Source of the DNA: Adineta steineri
Lineage: Eukaryota; Rotifera; Eurotatoria; Adinetida; Adinetidae
Direction: 5' to 3'
DNA: 64,000 bases
Assembly: GCA_905250115.1 (NCBI GenBank)
Contig: CAJNOI010000007.1
Span: 1,347,566 to 1,411,565 of the forward strand
Position numbers and translations under genes: made by a program
Notes under the pieces: generated by a model
The model's database searches: none
The model's input: only the letters and a program-made list of their open reading frames with translations
Told to the model about the DNA's origin: nothing
Shown here: piece after piece, positions 24,256-36,465 of the stretch
Numbering within the stretch: the first letter of the stretch is position 1
Layout: every line of letters starts with the position of its first letter

Positions 24256-25138
24256 ATGAATACCTGGTACGCAATTTTGTCTATGTTGGTGATATATATT
24301 GGTAAGAATAAATTGAAATTGTCAAAACTATCATTAAAATAACATTTGAATATTTATCATAGGTGTTGCTGAATGTAACAATAATACGATACAAGTATCC
24401 AGTGAACGTGCCGCTTCATATTGTTATTTTTGTGGTGCAAATTGTCCACGACCATTCTATCCGTCAAGCCCTTATGTTAGCCAAGTTCGTTCAACTACAG
24501 GCTGGTGTGTGGTAAGTTAATTTTATCTTTAATTTATATTATTCTAATACTTTGAATGGTTAATTTATTTATAGTCAATGACCACTGCCACTACATCTTA
24601 TCCTTATACGCTTGGCGTTGCTGTACCCAATCTTTGCACTTCCAATGGTTGTTCATGGAAGATATATAGCGGAGTCAATACATGGGTGTGTTGTTGTAAT
24701 AACAATCTATGCAACGTAGGTTTTCAACCAGCAACGACCCCTAGACCTAGTGTGAATACCTGTTACTTTTGTTCAACTTGTCCACGCCCGTTCGATCGGT
24801 ACAGTTCATTAGTCACTGAAGTTTCTTCCAGCAATGGATGGTGTGCTGTAAGTATTTTTCTTTACAATTTCTATGACAGAATCCCTTACAGATTATAAAT
24901 TTCTTTACAGAAAATGAGCCTTGCAAGTTCGCGTGATGCAGTTGCCACTCGCGGTCCAGCTGCAACAGGTGTCTGCACTTCGAGAGGATGCTCATGGAAG
25001 CTATACAATGGAGTTAACACATATATATGTTGCTGTAATGGATTTAGATGTAATACCGGTGTTTCTGCAACAAAATCAACTATCGGTTTATTGAGTGCTG
25101 CATTAATGATGATCGTCATGGCTCGCAAGAATTTTTAA
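24256..25138 (+). CDS. Two-domain Ly6/uPAR-type GPI-anchored protein
   Basis: Four exons: 24256-24301, 24363-24511, 24575-24847 and 24911-25138. Exon 1 gives a signal peptide (MNTWYAILSMLVIYIG). Two homologous cysteine-rich modules follow. Each starts YCYFCGANCPRPF or TCYFCSTCPRPFD, is cut by a phase-0 intron right after GWCV or GWCA, continues CTS.GCSWK.Y.GVNT, and ends CCCNNNLCN or CCCNGFRCN. The final CC...CN box is the signature of the three-finger LU fold. The hydrophobic C-terminus (LLSAALMMIVMA, then RKNF) after a small-residue stretch fits a GPI-anchor signal. The matching intron positions show that the modules arose by duplication of a two-exon unit. The ligand is unknown. Confidence 0.8.
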
Positions 25139-26297
25139 TTTTTTTATATCTTAATTTACATGATACAGTCGTTTATATATTGAATATAAATGAAGTGCTG
25201 ATTATTTTTTTACTTATTATTATTTTTTTGTGAATTTATATCAGAACAAAATCAATTATAAAAGAAAATATAATTTTGAATTTCGATTCACTTATATTTA
25301 TTTAACTATGTGTTCTTCTCTATATAACAACATAATAATTAGACCAAGAGATAACATTAAGGACAAAAAGCAAGTCATATAAGTAACGAAGATAAGAAAA
25401 GAAAAAAAATCCATGGCGTATATCTAACATCAAAGTATAAAACAGATGTGCATCACAAATAAATGTTTTTGAAAAATTTGCATTTCTATTGGATTTAAGT
25501 CATAGGTAGAAAGAAAGAAAAATCTTTCACGATAATTAGTCAAATGTATTCAGATTGTTGTATGTCTATATATAAATGTAATCTACAGATTTAGAAGCTT
25601 TAAAACTGGGTTATATGATGGAAATCGGCGATAGTATAAGATGCATATGTCACAATTAAAAATAGGAGTGAATTTATTCTGTTTGATTCATATAAAGATG
25701 AGTTTGTTTCAGTGCAATTTGGTATTATGAAAAGGCTTTTGATTTGATAAGAAAAGTTCATTTTACATCGAAAATATTTTATATTAAAATACAGCGTTAG
25801 AACATTTTTATTGACATTAATCAAGATAACCTTCTAAGTAAATGAATGTAAAATATTAATAAGATATAAATATCGTGGATTAAACTATTTTTAGAGGATG
25901 AGAATGAGGTAAGGATTTTTACTGAATATTTTTCGTACTTAAATAATAAACATAAAATATGAATATTCTGTTTATTGATACATGTGCTATCGAATCTCCA
26001 CGTGATATTTATTACATTACTCAAGGATGTATTATTGCTCTCTCTTTAAACAAGCAGAACGTTAAAAAATAGTTGGTTGTGTATATGCAATGATCGAGAT
26101 AGTTGTGCATGAATGCATCATCAATATAAATATACTGTTCTCACTTATTTATAGATATCTAATTGATCAAATTACCTTCACACTCAAAGACAATTTAGAA
26201 ATATATATGCATTGACATAATAACACAATACGTATATTTTAAAAGTAACAAGGTGAAGATAAAAATTTTTCATAGGTTTTGTCGTTATAATTTGTCC
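25139..26297. other. Intergenic spacer
   Basis: Very AT-rich; minus-strand open frames at 25600-26024 carry no recognisable domain. An acceptor-like TTCATAG at 26269-26275 before the next ATG could mark a 5' UTR intron. Confidence 0.4.
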
Positions 26298-29200
26298 ATG
26301 ATGATCTCATCTTATATTATTACAATTATATCATTAATGATCGTGACCATTCCTGTCACTAGGCAATCATCATCAGTAGCTGGTCTTGGTCGAATCGACT
26401 GTTATCCTGATGCCGAAGCAAAATATTCTAATTTCTCAAAAGAAGCCTGTTTAGCACGCCACTGTCTGTTTGATGACACTGTTAATTTAACTGGTATTCC
26501 ATGTTACTTTCAACCTAATTATGGTTACTTATTGCAAGGAAATGAAGAACAAATAGAAAATGGAAAACGACTACGTCTAAAGCGCAATCAGGCAGTGACA
26601 AGCCCGTTTCCAGAACCGATCGAGAATGTCATACTTGATGTTCAGTATTATACCGACGATATCATTAGATTCAAATTATACGATGCTGATCATCAACGAT
26701 ACGAAGTTAGATCGAAAATTAATAAATTTCACTAGATATGATCATTCTCTTTTTTCCAGGTACCAATTCCATTAAAAGCCTCTACCGGTCAAACAACATC
26801 AGCTCAGTATGAGTTCATTTATTCATCTGATAGTTCTAATGACAATATTCTATCATTTGCGATCAAACGTCGTGTAAATCAAACAACTCTGTTCGATACA
26901 TCCATCGGTGGTCTTGTACTTAACAATCAATTTCTTCAAATCGTCTCTCGACTTCAATCACCACATGTGTATGGATTCGGAGAGAATAATCATTTGACAC
27001 TGAAACATAATGTTTCTACGCGTCAAATATGGGGCATTTTCGGTCGAGATCAAGGTACGTGCTGTACACAGACCATTAATCTATTTTTAATAACCTGATT
27101 TAATTCATTATTTGAAAAATATCTTGTTTTAGCTACTACTTGGAATACAAATGCAAATCATTATGGAACACATCCCTTCTACCTTGTGATGGAACAAATA
27201 CCCAATTCAAATGAAACACCATCAGGTCAGATGCACGGTGTTCTTTTGCTCAATTCCAATGCGATGGATTATTCATTTGGACCTGATCCATCAGTTACTA
27301 TCCGTACTATTGGTGGTATTCTCGATTTTTCGTTTTTCTGGGTCCTGCACCGGAGCAAGTCATTCACCAATATACTTGGCTGATTGGTCGACCTGTAATG
27401 CCACCATATTGGTCGCTTGGCTTCCATCTTTGCCGCTGGGGTTATGGAAACTTGACACATATGCAAACAGTAAATCAACGAAATCGAGATGCAGGTGTTC
27501 CAATCGATGTTCAATATGCTGATATTGATTATATGGATGCAAATAAAATATTCACAATCGATCCTGTCAATTACCGTGGTTTGAGAGAATACTTTTTACA
27601 ACTGAATACTAATGGCATAAGAATCATTATCATGTTGGATCCGTTCACGATCGATGATCAAAAGTACTACACTCCAACCATTGAAGGGATCAAACAGGAT
27701 GTTTTTATTAAATGGGAAAATGGATCTTTAATGAAAGGCGCTTGTTGGCCAGGTGAAGTTTTCTCTCCAGGTAGAAGCTAATCTTTCGAAAAGGAGACAT
27801 ATAATTGTTTTTTTTTATAATAATAGATTTTTTTACCAATCGAACACACATTTGGTGGGCACAGATGATCACAGATTTTCGTCGTGTTAACTTGACTTTT
27901 GATGGAGTTTGGCTCGATATGAATGAACCGGGTAAGTATTTTTGTGAACAATATTTAGTTAAAATATGTAACTTTTTACCTAGCTATGTTTGGTACAAAT
28001 GAGGATGCACCATGGAATTGGAATATAACTAGAAGCAATCATACATTAAAATGTCCGCTAAGCACTTGGGATGATCCACCTTATCGTACGAAGGCGGTAT
28101 TTCGTTACGATGAATCAGTGAATCGAACTTCACGTCTCTCCGATCATACTCTTTGTATGTCTGCTATACAGGGTGAAATTGATTCAGAGACAGGCAAAGC
28201 GATGTATCGTCATTATGATGTACACAGGTAAAATGTCCAATCTTGTTTGGTTTTACTTCGCAATTTGCTATAATGTTGTCTCTTTAGTCTCTATGGATGG
28301 AGTCAAACAAAACCTACATTAGATATAATACGATCACTCACTGGACAACGAAGTTTACTATTACCACGTTCGACTTTTGTTGGTTCTGGCCAATGGAGTG
28401 CTCATTGGCTGGGTGATAATGCAGCACTATGGAGTGAAATGAAATTATCATTAATTGGATTAGTTGAATTTAATTGGTTCGGTATTCCGATGGTTGGTGC
28501 AGATATTTGTGGTTTTGATCAAATCCCTACACAAGAAATGTGTACACGGTAAGAGAACTTGCTACATGATCTGTTTGTTCTAAGTTTATCTTTGATGTTT
28601 ATGTTATTCAGATGGCAACAAGTCGGTGCTTTTTATCCACTCGCACGAAATGTATGTCCTTTTATCTGAATTAATGAGATGTCTATTCTATCAGTTTTTA
28701 GCATAATATCTGGAAATTACCTGATCAAGATCCGGGTGCATGGGAACCTTCAGCCACAGCTATTATGGTTTCTGCTTTGCGTATTCGATACACACTTCTT
28801 CCTCATTATTATACGTTATTTTACAAAGCTCACACACAAGGTTCCACTGTTATTCGGCCATTATTTCATGAATATCCCACAGATAAGATAACACTCGATA
28901 TTTATTTACAATTTCTAGTTGGATCTCATATTATGATAGCACCCGTGACTGATGATGGGGCTAGAGAAGTTCAAGTCTATATTCCTGCATCGAAGTGGTA
29001 TGATTACTATACAGGTGTTCCTGTCACTGTTCAAGCACAATATACTACCTTACAAGCACCTTTGACTACGATTCCGATTTTGCTCCGAGGTGGAATAATC
29101 ATTCCTACTCAACTCTATGCAAATAATACTAAATATTCGCGGTAAGTAATTACACAGATATTGTTTCTCTTTCATTAATGGACTGTATTGTTTGACATTA

Positions 29201-29733
29201 GAATGAATCCATTCAATCTGATCATTGTATTAGATTCGAATGGCAATGCTGAAGGAGATTTATTCTATGATGACGGTGAAACAATTGATACGATTGAAAC
29301 AAACGCTTACTTTTATGCAATATATAAATGGTCATCACAATGTCGTCAACTAAAGATTGAGATCATCAAAAATAATTATGCTCAAATGTCCAATTTGATC
29401 TTAAACTCGTTAACATTCTACGGATTAAGTGGAGTTTCATCGAATATTATAGTAAACGGTAAACAAATGCCAGTAATTCAGAAATCTCAAACACAAATTA
29501 TGGAAGTTATCGGATTAGGATTATCCATGAGTAAGAATTACACATTAATGTGGCTGCAACAAAATGAAACATGGTCTAGCAACGATCAAAACAATGCCGC
29601 ATGCAATTGGAAATCAACTTATACTACAAGTCCTACTAGTATATCCCTAAGAAGTGAAAGCCCTTACACTATATATTCGAAAAATACATTTTTTTGTTTT
29701 TTTATTCTTTCCCTCTTCAATTTACTTCATTGA
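26298..29733 (+). CDS. GH31 alpha-glucosidase with trefoil domain, one frameshift
   Basis: Nine exons: 26298-26705, 26760-27054, 27133-27770, 27827-27931, 27984-28227, 28288-28548, 28612-28651, 28702-29141, 29202-29733. The N-terminal hydrophobic helix ([14 protein letters not shown]) is a signal anchor or signal peptide. A P-type trefoil follows ([20 protein letters not shown], then CLFDD, GIPCYF). The catalytic barrel has [11 protein letters not shown], which holds the nucleophile Asp of family GH31, and HWLGDN, which holds the acid/base Asp. This is the maltase-glucoamylase/sucrase-isomaltase/acid-glucosidase type, which releases glucose from alpha-1,4-glucans at the cell surface or in lysosomes. 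The C-terminus ([14 protein letters not shown]) suggests a membrane or GPI anchor. At 27326-27340 the frame slips by one base. I start at the first ATG of the signal region, 26298; a second ATG follows at once. Confidence 0.85.
27326..27340 (+). other. One-base frameshift in the GH31 gene
   Basis: Upstream the frame reads TIGGILDF; downstream it must shift to read [13 protein letters not shown]. The family has LDFYVFLGP at this place. With one more T in the GATTTTTCG run the reading would be LDFFVFLGP, so a single T has been lost from a homopolymer, by mutation or by sequencing error. No intron fits. Confidence 0.85.
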
Positions 29734-31197
29734 TGCAACAGCTTTTTTCTTTTCTTTAATTTACTATTTATAAATCTAATAAATAAAATTTCTCGATACA
29801 CTATATTATAATTGTGATGAACTTCTATGGAAATTATTTGTAAATAAAATTTGTTCATTTATGTACCTTAAGTATAGTTTTTCATGTCAGAATATAAATA
29901 AATCTAAAGTAAATAATTGAAATGAAAACATTAAAAAGATCGTCAACAATTTTTATAACTATTCAATTGATTTTTTTCAGAACAAATTCTTATTGGATTA
30001 TATCCTTTCTTCAGTTATTCATTGAGACATATTTTGTAAAGATAAACAATAATGTTCTTCAAAACCCGAATTAAAAGTTTGTAAATATGACAACTTTGAC
30101 AAGAAAATTATGAAAATAATCCTATTAATAATTATCATGTGAATTGATTTTAGAACTATTCTCTCCTTCTTGACAAGAGTCAAGGAGGACCTTAGCAAGA
30201 ATATTCTTTCGAATAACATCATTATGACACTAGATCGATGGAATCAAGTGCATCAGACTTATATTAGTCGAATAGAAATATCTTTTGACTGTTAACATTT
30301 ACATCGTTTATCTAATCATTTTTCTTTGTTATATAAAACATGATGGAGAGAATCAGACAGAAAAACAGGAAAGAGGAAATTACTATACGATGAAATACTA
30401 ATAATCAGAAAAGAGAACAAAGAAGAAAGAAAATTAACAAAAATGTGACAGAACAAATTATCGCTGCAGATTACTTCGTTCTAACTCTTTTTTGATATTT
30501 AGAATGCATCTCTTCAGAAAACAAATGGATCATTGAAAAAAATATTATTATAATCAACTCATTCAAATTGTCTCAAACTTTGAGGTTTTATAAAACTTTT
30601 TTGTAGTGATCATTTTAGTAATAATAAAGTTAAGACTTTACCTTAATTTAGTGGAGAAACATTTGAAATCCTATTAAATAGTTTAAAGGAGTTGACGCTT
30701 TTTCAATAGATCATACCCCTACGCGTATTTTTCGTTTCATTTTATTATTTTTAGTATGGTGATATAATAACACTGTATAGCAAATCATGACCATTTTAAG
30801 TGAAAAAATATGAATTAGTCGCACGGAAAATGACCAGTATTTCGACATCCAAATTTTGTCGTTGGAAGTTCAGCAAAAGTTTAAAGAATCGAACAGCTAA
30901 CTAGGTAGCGCTCAAATTTTGATGATAGATATTTTAAATAGGGAATAGAGTTCTGAGTGTTGATTCTGAATATCATGTTTTTCTAGCATATACGTTAAGT
31001 TCCAATAACTATACAGATAATACATATCGTTTTACTCGAAGTGTTCATGGTCTGCTATAGTGCTTTCATATTACTACACTAAAAATAATAAAACGTAAAA
31101 AAAATATGCGAGAAGTATATGTACCAACTCCTTTATTTATTACTCTAAATAGAATCAATTTGAAAAGTAATATTTTAGTTTATTATCTATAGGAATA
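29734..31197. other. Intergenic spacer
   Basis: No gene or repeat recognised. TTATCTATAG ends just before 31195, an acceptor-like site ahead of the next ATG. Confidence 0.4.
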
Positions 31198-32079
31198 ATG
31201 GGTATTTTTAATGACGATGGTGTGGCTCTCGATTTGAACATTGTTCTTATATTATTTCTAATACCGAATATCTTTCTTATCTTAATGACTATTCTCTGTA
31301 CTTATGTTGCGTATGCATCGAAGAGTTATCCTCGTCTATTGGACTTTCTTGGAACGGCGGCCAATTTTTTTTCGCGGGGAGCTCTCATTAGTATTGTCTC
31401 CAGTATTTTACAGCAGTTAGAAACGGAAAAACATCGAGACGTAATGGAATCGACGAGAAAAATTTCATCATCACATCTTCGAATTAGACGAAGAAGTTCA
31501 TTACCCATGAATGTCGAAGCAAAATCACCATTGTCTAAACTCACTTTCGAAAAAAAACAAGATGCCGATTATCTTCTGCTCATTCCAATCCAAATTGATT
31601 TACTTCTTACTGTATTTTTCTACAAGATTTTAACGCGTAGAATATATTTTGAAACGTGTCGAACTTATTTAACCACATATCATGATCGACCAGATCATAT
31701 TGTTTGTTGGCATAAATATACGAACAATAACGTTTCAAATTCCAACGTTAATTCTACACTTCATGATTATTGTCTTAATCAAACAATTTCTTATATTAAT
31801 TATGAATATAATGATGTTATCTGTATTCAGTATACTTTCAATTTAATCAATATAATTGATACAACGACGAATGTCATTGCATGGCATCAAGCTATTGTAT
31901 TTGTTGTCATAAANNNNNNNNNNNNNNNNNNNNNNNNNNNNNNNNNNNNNNNNNNNNNNNNNNNNNNNNNNNNNNNNNNNNNNNNNNNNNNNNNNNNNNN
32001 NNNNNNNNNNNNNAATTCTTTTAATTATGAATTTCAACAATTCACAAAACACATACAACAATGTTGGTCGATCAGTTGA
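31198..32079 (+). CDS. Unknown membrane protein, interrupted by an assembly gap
   Basis: The frame starts MGIFNDDGVAL and contains at least two hydrophobic helices (IVLILFLIPNIFLILM with TILCTYVAY; LLLIPIQIDLLLTVFF). Between them is a basic stretch (LRIRRRSSLP), then an Asn-rich, glycosylation-prone loop with Cys (NNNVSNSNVNST). Before the gap there is another hydrophobic stretch (AIVFVVI). The frame stays open through the 100-N gap to a stop at 32077-32079, but the gap length is nominal, so the downstream part may not belong. I recognise no family. Confidence 0.45.
   Translation: MGIFNDDGVALDLNIVLILFLIPNIFLILMTILCTYVAYASKSYPRLLDFLGTAANFFSRGALISIVSSILQQLETEKHRDVMESTRKISSSHLRIRRRSSLPMNVEAKSPLSKLTFEKKQDADYLLLIPIQIDLLLTVFFYKILTRRIYFETCRTYLTTYHDRPDHIVCWHKYTNNNVSNSNVNSTLHDYCLNQTISYINYEYNDVICIQYTFNLINIIDTTTNVIAWHQAIVFVVIXXXXXXXXXXXXXXXXXXXXXXXXXXXXXXXXXXNSFNYEFQQFTKHIQQCWSIS
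31914..32013. other. Assembly gap of exactly 100 N
   Basis: One hundred Ns, the usual placeholder for a scaffold gap of unknown size. Confidence 0.99.
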
Positions 32080-33100
32080 TGTTAGTTGAGAATCTGACGT
32101 AACTGGTTCAGACTAAAATAATTCATTAAAATCAAACATTATTTAATAAATCTATTACATCACAAGCTCCTATTTTATTTCGACTCATAATGAATGTTTT
32201 GTGCATGTGTGAAATTGAACTAATAGTTTATCAAAATCAATAATCTAAAATATCAAATAAAAACAGATGATATCAAAATAAAACATATCTTCAATAAATA
32301 TGATGATAAAATAATACTTGAGAACAAAAGATTAGTTGAAAAATATGAAGAAATATTGAGCAAAGCTAAAACAATGAAAAATACTTTGTTTAGGAATTAA
32401 TTGAGAGAAAATTATTAATATAGAAATATGTTTGTAAAATTTTTCGGAATAGTTGTAAATAGTTTTGCCAAAACTGAAGAAATATTTAAAAAAAGGCGTT
32501 AGAATTTATTTTCGTCCATAGAAGATGAAAAATCTTTTTTTTCCATTATTCACATAGCATTACGTTATACTAACCCATACCCAAATCCAATCAACCAAGA
32601 AGAAGAAGTTGTTTTGCAGTGCTAGTATCAAGTAACTGACTACAAAATCGTTAAAGTGACAGAAAATACTTCATTATACTACTGCAAATTAATAATCATG
32701 AAAATAATAAGTTTTTTTGTACAGAATAATATCAAAGTAAAGTATTTTTATTGAAACATCTGCAACAAAACACAACATTAAAAATGATCGGTAAATAAGA
32801 GCAATGAATTCGCTTCCTTTTTCAAAATTGATTTATGAACAAAAGTCTACCAGATGCCAGTTATAATCTGCTGTAAATAAAATAAATATTCATGATATTA
32901 AAATTCTGGAGGAAGGATATGAAAGAAAAACATTGAAAATAGTCACTCATAGAAGAAAATGCAACGTTTTCTAACAGAGAAAACACAATTTATTTGAACA
33001 ATATATTTTGTATAGAAGCGAATGAACAAATACATCGACTAGAAAATCTATTTTGTACCTGATCCTGATATATTCCATAATTTCTAGATAGGTGAATGTA

Positions 33101-33143
33101 AGGGTGTGGGTGGCTTATGAGATGATGGATACTCACATCCCTG
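33101..33143. repeat. Telomere-like foldback, short
   Basis: AGGGTGTGGGTGGC pairs with ACTCACATCCCT across about 15 bases. Confidence 0.55.
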
Positions 33144-33257
33144 AACGATCCACTTTCAAACTTTGTTTTAGTTTATATTTTTTGATCGTTGAAAAGAATT
33201 TTAAGATGTTCATTTCAATATATTCAACTTTCACTTATAAAATAGTTTGTTTTGGTT

Positions 33258-33307
33258 GTGGAGTGTGGGTAGATGGATGATTAACTTGATATTCACACCC
33301 ACATCCT
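33258..33307. repeat. Telomere-like foldback next to repeat R1
   Basis: TGTGGAGTGTGGGTAGATGG pairs with CACACCCACATCC across a spacer of about 18 bases. Repeat R1 starts a few bases after its C-rich arm. Confidence 0.6.
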
Positions 33308-33314
33308 ACTAATT

Positions 33315-33787
33315 TGATATTTAAAACTAAAGAAATATATACTTATATGGATACTTCTACTAGGATTGTTTGTTAACTTAAAAGAAGGAAAAGGAATGAC
33401 GTAGAATTGTTAATTATGAAATAAAAAATGAGCTTTAAACCATGAAAACATATATATCGAAGAACAAGCAATTATTTCGTCCAGTAATAAAAGTTGATAT
33501 AATGTAAAAAATTCAAACATGTATCCTTAAGGCAACTGTATGTATTACGTTGGAAAAATTATCTTACCATCAACATTTATTAAAAAATATTATAAGAATA
33601 AAATGAAAGTAGAACACGTTTATCAGTTCAATATTGATATGTTAGTCGTCAGTACTAAATGTGCCTTTGTATTAACTTCTTTTTTATTCTCACAAAACAG
33701 AAAAATGTAGTATGCATCGACTTTAATAACATTATTTAGAATTCAAATAAGATATTACCCACATATTTGTTAATCTTTTAACTCGAT
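33315..33787. repeat. Dispersed repeat R1, copy 1
   Basis: This copy is about 80 % or more identical by eye to 39043-39484, in the same orientation. Shared blocks include GGAATGACGTAGAATTG, ACATATATATCGAAGAACAA, CATTTATTAAAAAATATTAT and GTAGTATGCATCGACTTTAA. It has no coding frame. Both copies begin beside a telomere-like C-rich arm. It could be a non-autonomous transposon or an old segmental duplication. Confidence 0.8.
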
Positions 33788-33880
33788 GAATACAGTCAAG
33801 AATGTCCTTGAGAAAATTTTCTTTCAGAAATGTCCTCTCACTAAAAAGTAGTCCGCACTGTTAGTTCAAAATATTGATAT

Positions 33881-33988
33881 TGAGTGTATGGGTGGGTGTG
33901 GGTGTCGATGACGGTACTCTGTTCATTCCACACTTAAACCCACGTAACACCCACACCCACACCCACACCCACACCCACACCCACACCC
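33881..33988. repeat. Telomere-like foldback with a long (CCCACA)n arm
   Basis: The left arm GTATGGGTGGGTGTGGGTGT is followed after a spacer by six or more perfect CCCACA units (about 33950-33987). The run abuts a truncated copy of repeat R2. Confidence 0.8.
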
Positions 33989-34008
33989 TTATTATATTCT
34001 GAATTTTG

Positions 34009-35068
34009 ATGTTGATTTTCTTTTGATATATTGAAACATGTGTTTTTTGAAATAGTAAGCGGTATAATTATGAACAAGATTTAGAGAAACTGGTTTTAGC
34101 CGATAGAAATTAACTGTTAAAAACCTTTCTGGATTTTCACATTAGAACTCCGGTTTTCTGACTATGACAGTAGTGGCGTATCCAAGGCCTGGCATGGCCT
34201 GGCACTGCCAGGCCACCGGTACTTTTTGCCAGGCCACCGAGAAAAATTTTACTAGGTATTTTATTTTTTTTATACTGTCGATGAAGTTACATAAGACTAT
34301 ATCTCTGATCATGAGTGATATCTGAAGAATACTATAAATAATTGAACAAGTCAATAGGCAGGGGCGTAAACGCTCAACATTTCAAGTTTTAAAAGGAGGA
34401 AGGCGCAGCACCCTTTTTGCTCAAATCTAACGCAAAAAACCGTGTAAAAACCCTTTTTTTAATTTTATCGATCAAAGAAAAACTAAAATTTTCCCAGAGC
34501 AAAGAGGCGTAGTGCCCCATGCGTCGACCTCACTCAGTAGATCCTTTGTTTCGCGTTAAATTAATCTTTTTTTAAAACACAGAAAGATCACAAATTGATT
34601 TTGACTCATCAGAAAATTATCAAGTGATACGCAGGGCTGTCGCAATGTTAAAGATTGGGGGAGGTCGAAAAATTTCGAAAATACTTCAGAAACTTCTGCA
34701 AACTACCAAAATTTTTAAAAAAACTAGAGATTTTTTGAAAATCTCTGAAGGTTTTTGTAAGTTTTTAGCGATTTTCGAAAACGTTTGCAAAATTTCTCTA
34801 AATTATCGGAATCCGTTCGAAGACTTCGGGAAATTTCCAAAGACTTTCTCAAAAACTCGTCCAGAATTTTTGGAAATTTCTTTATAATTTTTAAAAAATG
34901 GTGAGCAAAAAAAACAAAATTTCCAAAGATTCGGATGAATACCGCCCCCACCCCCCCTCCGATCGCGATACCCCTACGGATATGGTAGGTTTTAGAAATT
35001 TTGTAAGGCATTGCCAGGCCACCGATCAAATCCTGGCTACGCCACTATATGACAGTTGGCATCAACAA
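34009..35068 (+). mobile_element. Repeat R2, copy A: left-truncated and split by a hAT-like element
   Basis: 34009-34170 plus 35056-35068 match 37439-37647 (blocks GATGTTGATTTTCTTTTGAT, ATTTAGAGAAACTG, CGGTTTTCTGACTATGACAG, GTTGGCATCA). The left 150 bases seen in copy B are missing; in their place stands the (CCCACA)n tract. The copy is interrupted at TATGACAG by the element at 34171-35047. There is no coding capacity. Confidence 0.8.
34171..35047. mobile_element. hAT-like element with 8-bp target duplication inside R2
   Basis: TATGACAG occurs on both sides (34163-34170, 35048-35055). The ends TAGTGGCGTATCCA and TGGCTACGCCACTA are inverted repeats, followed on both sides by copies of TGCCAGGCCACCG. 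The related copy at 37627-37634 has a single TATGACAG, an empty site. The inside is non-coding, with degenerate AAATTTCGAAAA-like repeats and a short frame (34624-34887) that only translates those repeats. Confidence 0.85.
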
Positions 35069-35650
35069 TCCTGACTATCTATTTCAATATCCTTCATTAG
35101 AGAAGATAGTGAAACTACATTAATATACAAGAGAAAAGTATTTAATTATAGTAGTTTTTATTTACAATATCATAAATAAGATAATACTCGACGTCATTGA
35201 CAAAATCAATACAATATGTGTTTATTCCTATTGTTGTCAACACCTACGTTGACTATATATGAAATAAGCAGACGCAATTGTGTCTCATCGACGAAATGTG
35301 TTTATTGAGCATATAGAAAACGTCATTTGTTGATATCACGACTTTTTTTTCTGTCTTTCCTGATATTTTATAAAGATGTTAAAAGGACAATTTAGTTAAA
35401 AGTAGCATACTCTCAGGGAGAGTATGTTCATACATATTTTTTTTCTTTTGTTAATATCTTGATGGTGACTATTTCAATCCTCTAAGTAGTTAAAGAAACA
35501 ACAACAACATAATGTAGTTATGGATGTATCATTTTTGTTAGGAAAAAGACATGTTGCAAAACGTATGGCGCTTTTTTCCGGGAATGAATAATTATTAAAT
35601 TAGAGAAAAAGAATAGTCATAAAATATTTTAGAATGTAAAGAAGTACAAC

Positions 35651-36429
35651 ATGTTTTGGGTAATATTTATTTTATCGTTATTTTCTGTTTATAATTCTAT
35701 TCTAATTACTAAAATACAAAATATTATAATAGTTGGTAATATGTATAATAACTTATTCAATGTAACAGAAGATCAATGCATTTGTGAAATGATAAAAGTA
35801 AATGATTTAATATTTGCTTTGAATTATTTTTCAACAAATCAAACTTGTCAATTATTTCGTTCGAATACTAGTACAATTTTTGTTGAATTTTATTTAAATT
35901 CAACTTTTATATTTCTTAATCAATCGTCAATAACAATATTAAATATTCTAGAATATCGTAAGTTTTCATTTTGCAAGACTACAGAAATATCATAACTATT
36001 TATAAATCCAAATTTCAGTAATTTGAATAAATTTGATGTTTATGATTTTTAAATTCTAAAATAATTTGCCCCTATCAATGATTTTTTCCATTGACTGTAA
36101 TTTTTAGTGTTCGCCAATCATTAGTATCTATCCTCCGAATGGGATTATCCACAAAAAATTGTCCCAATCAGTGAACCGAGAAGTGCTAGATTGTTAACAA
36201 AACCTTATTTAATGTTCTTATGGCACTACGTTAATCTCATTTTTTCGAAACAGAGTCGAGTACATCATCATCAACAGCAATATCATTAACAACACCAGCA
36301 TCAACATCACCATCATCAACATCGACAACATCATCATCATCAACAACATCAAAAACGACTTCAACTTCAACAACAACAACGTCAAAAACGACTTCAACAA
36401 CAACATCATCGTCATCATCAACAACAACG

Positions 36430-36465
<36 letters not shown>

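Larger units (their letters stand above)
32080..33314. other. Intergenic spacer with two telomere-like hairpins
   Basis: AT-rich, no gene recognised. Hairpins lie at 33101-33143 and 33258-33307. Confidence 0.45.

Noticed and set aside
34624-34887. Frame of 87 codons in the element at 34171
   Set aside because: It only reads through AAATTTCGAAAA-type repeats; no transposase motif.
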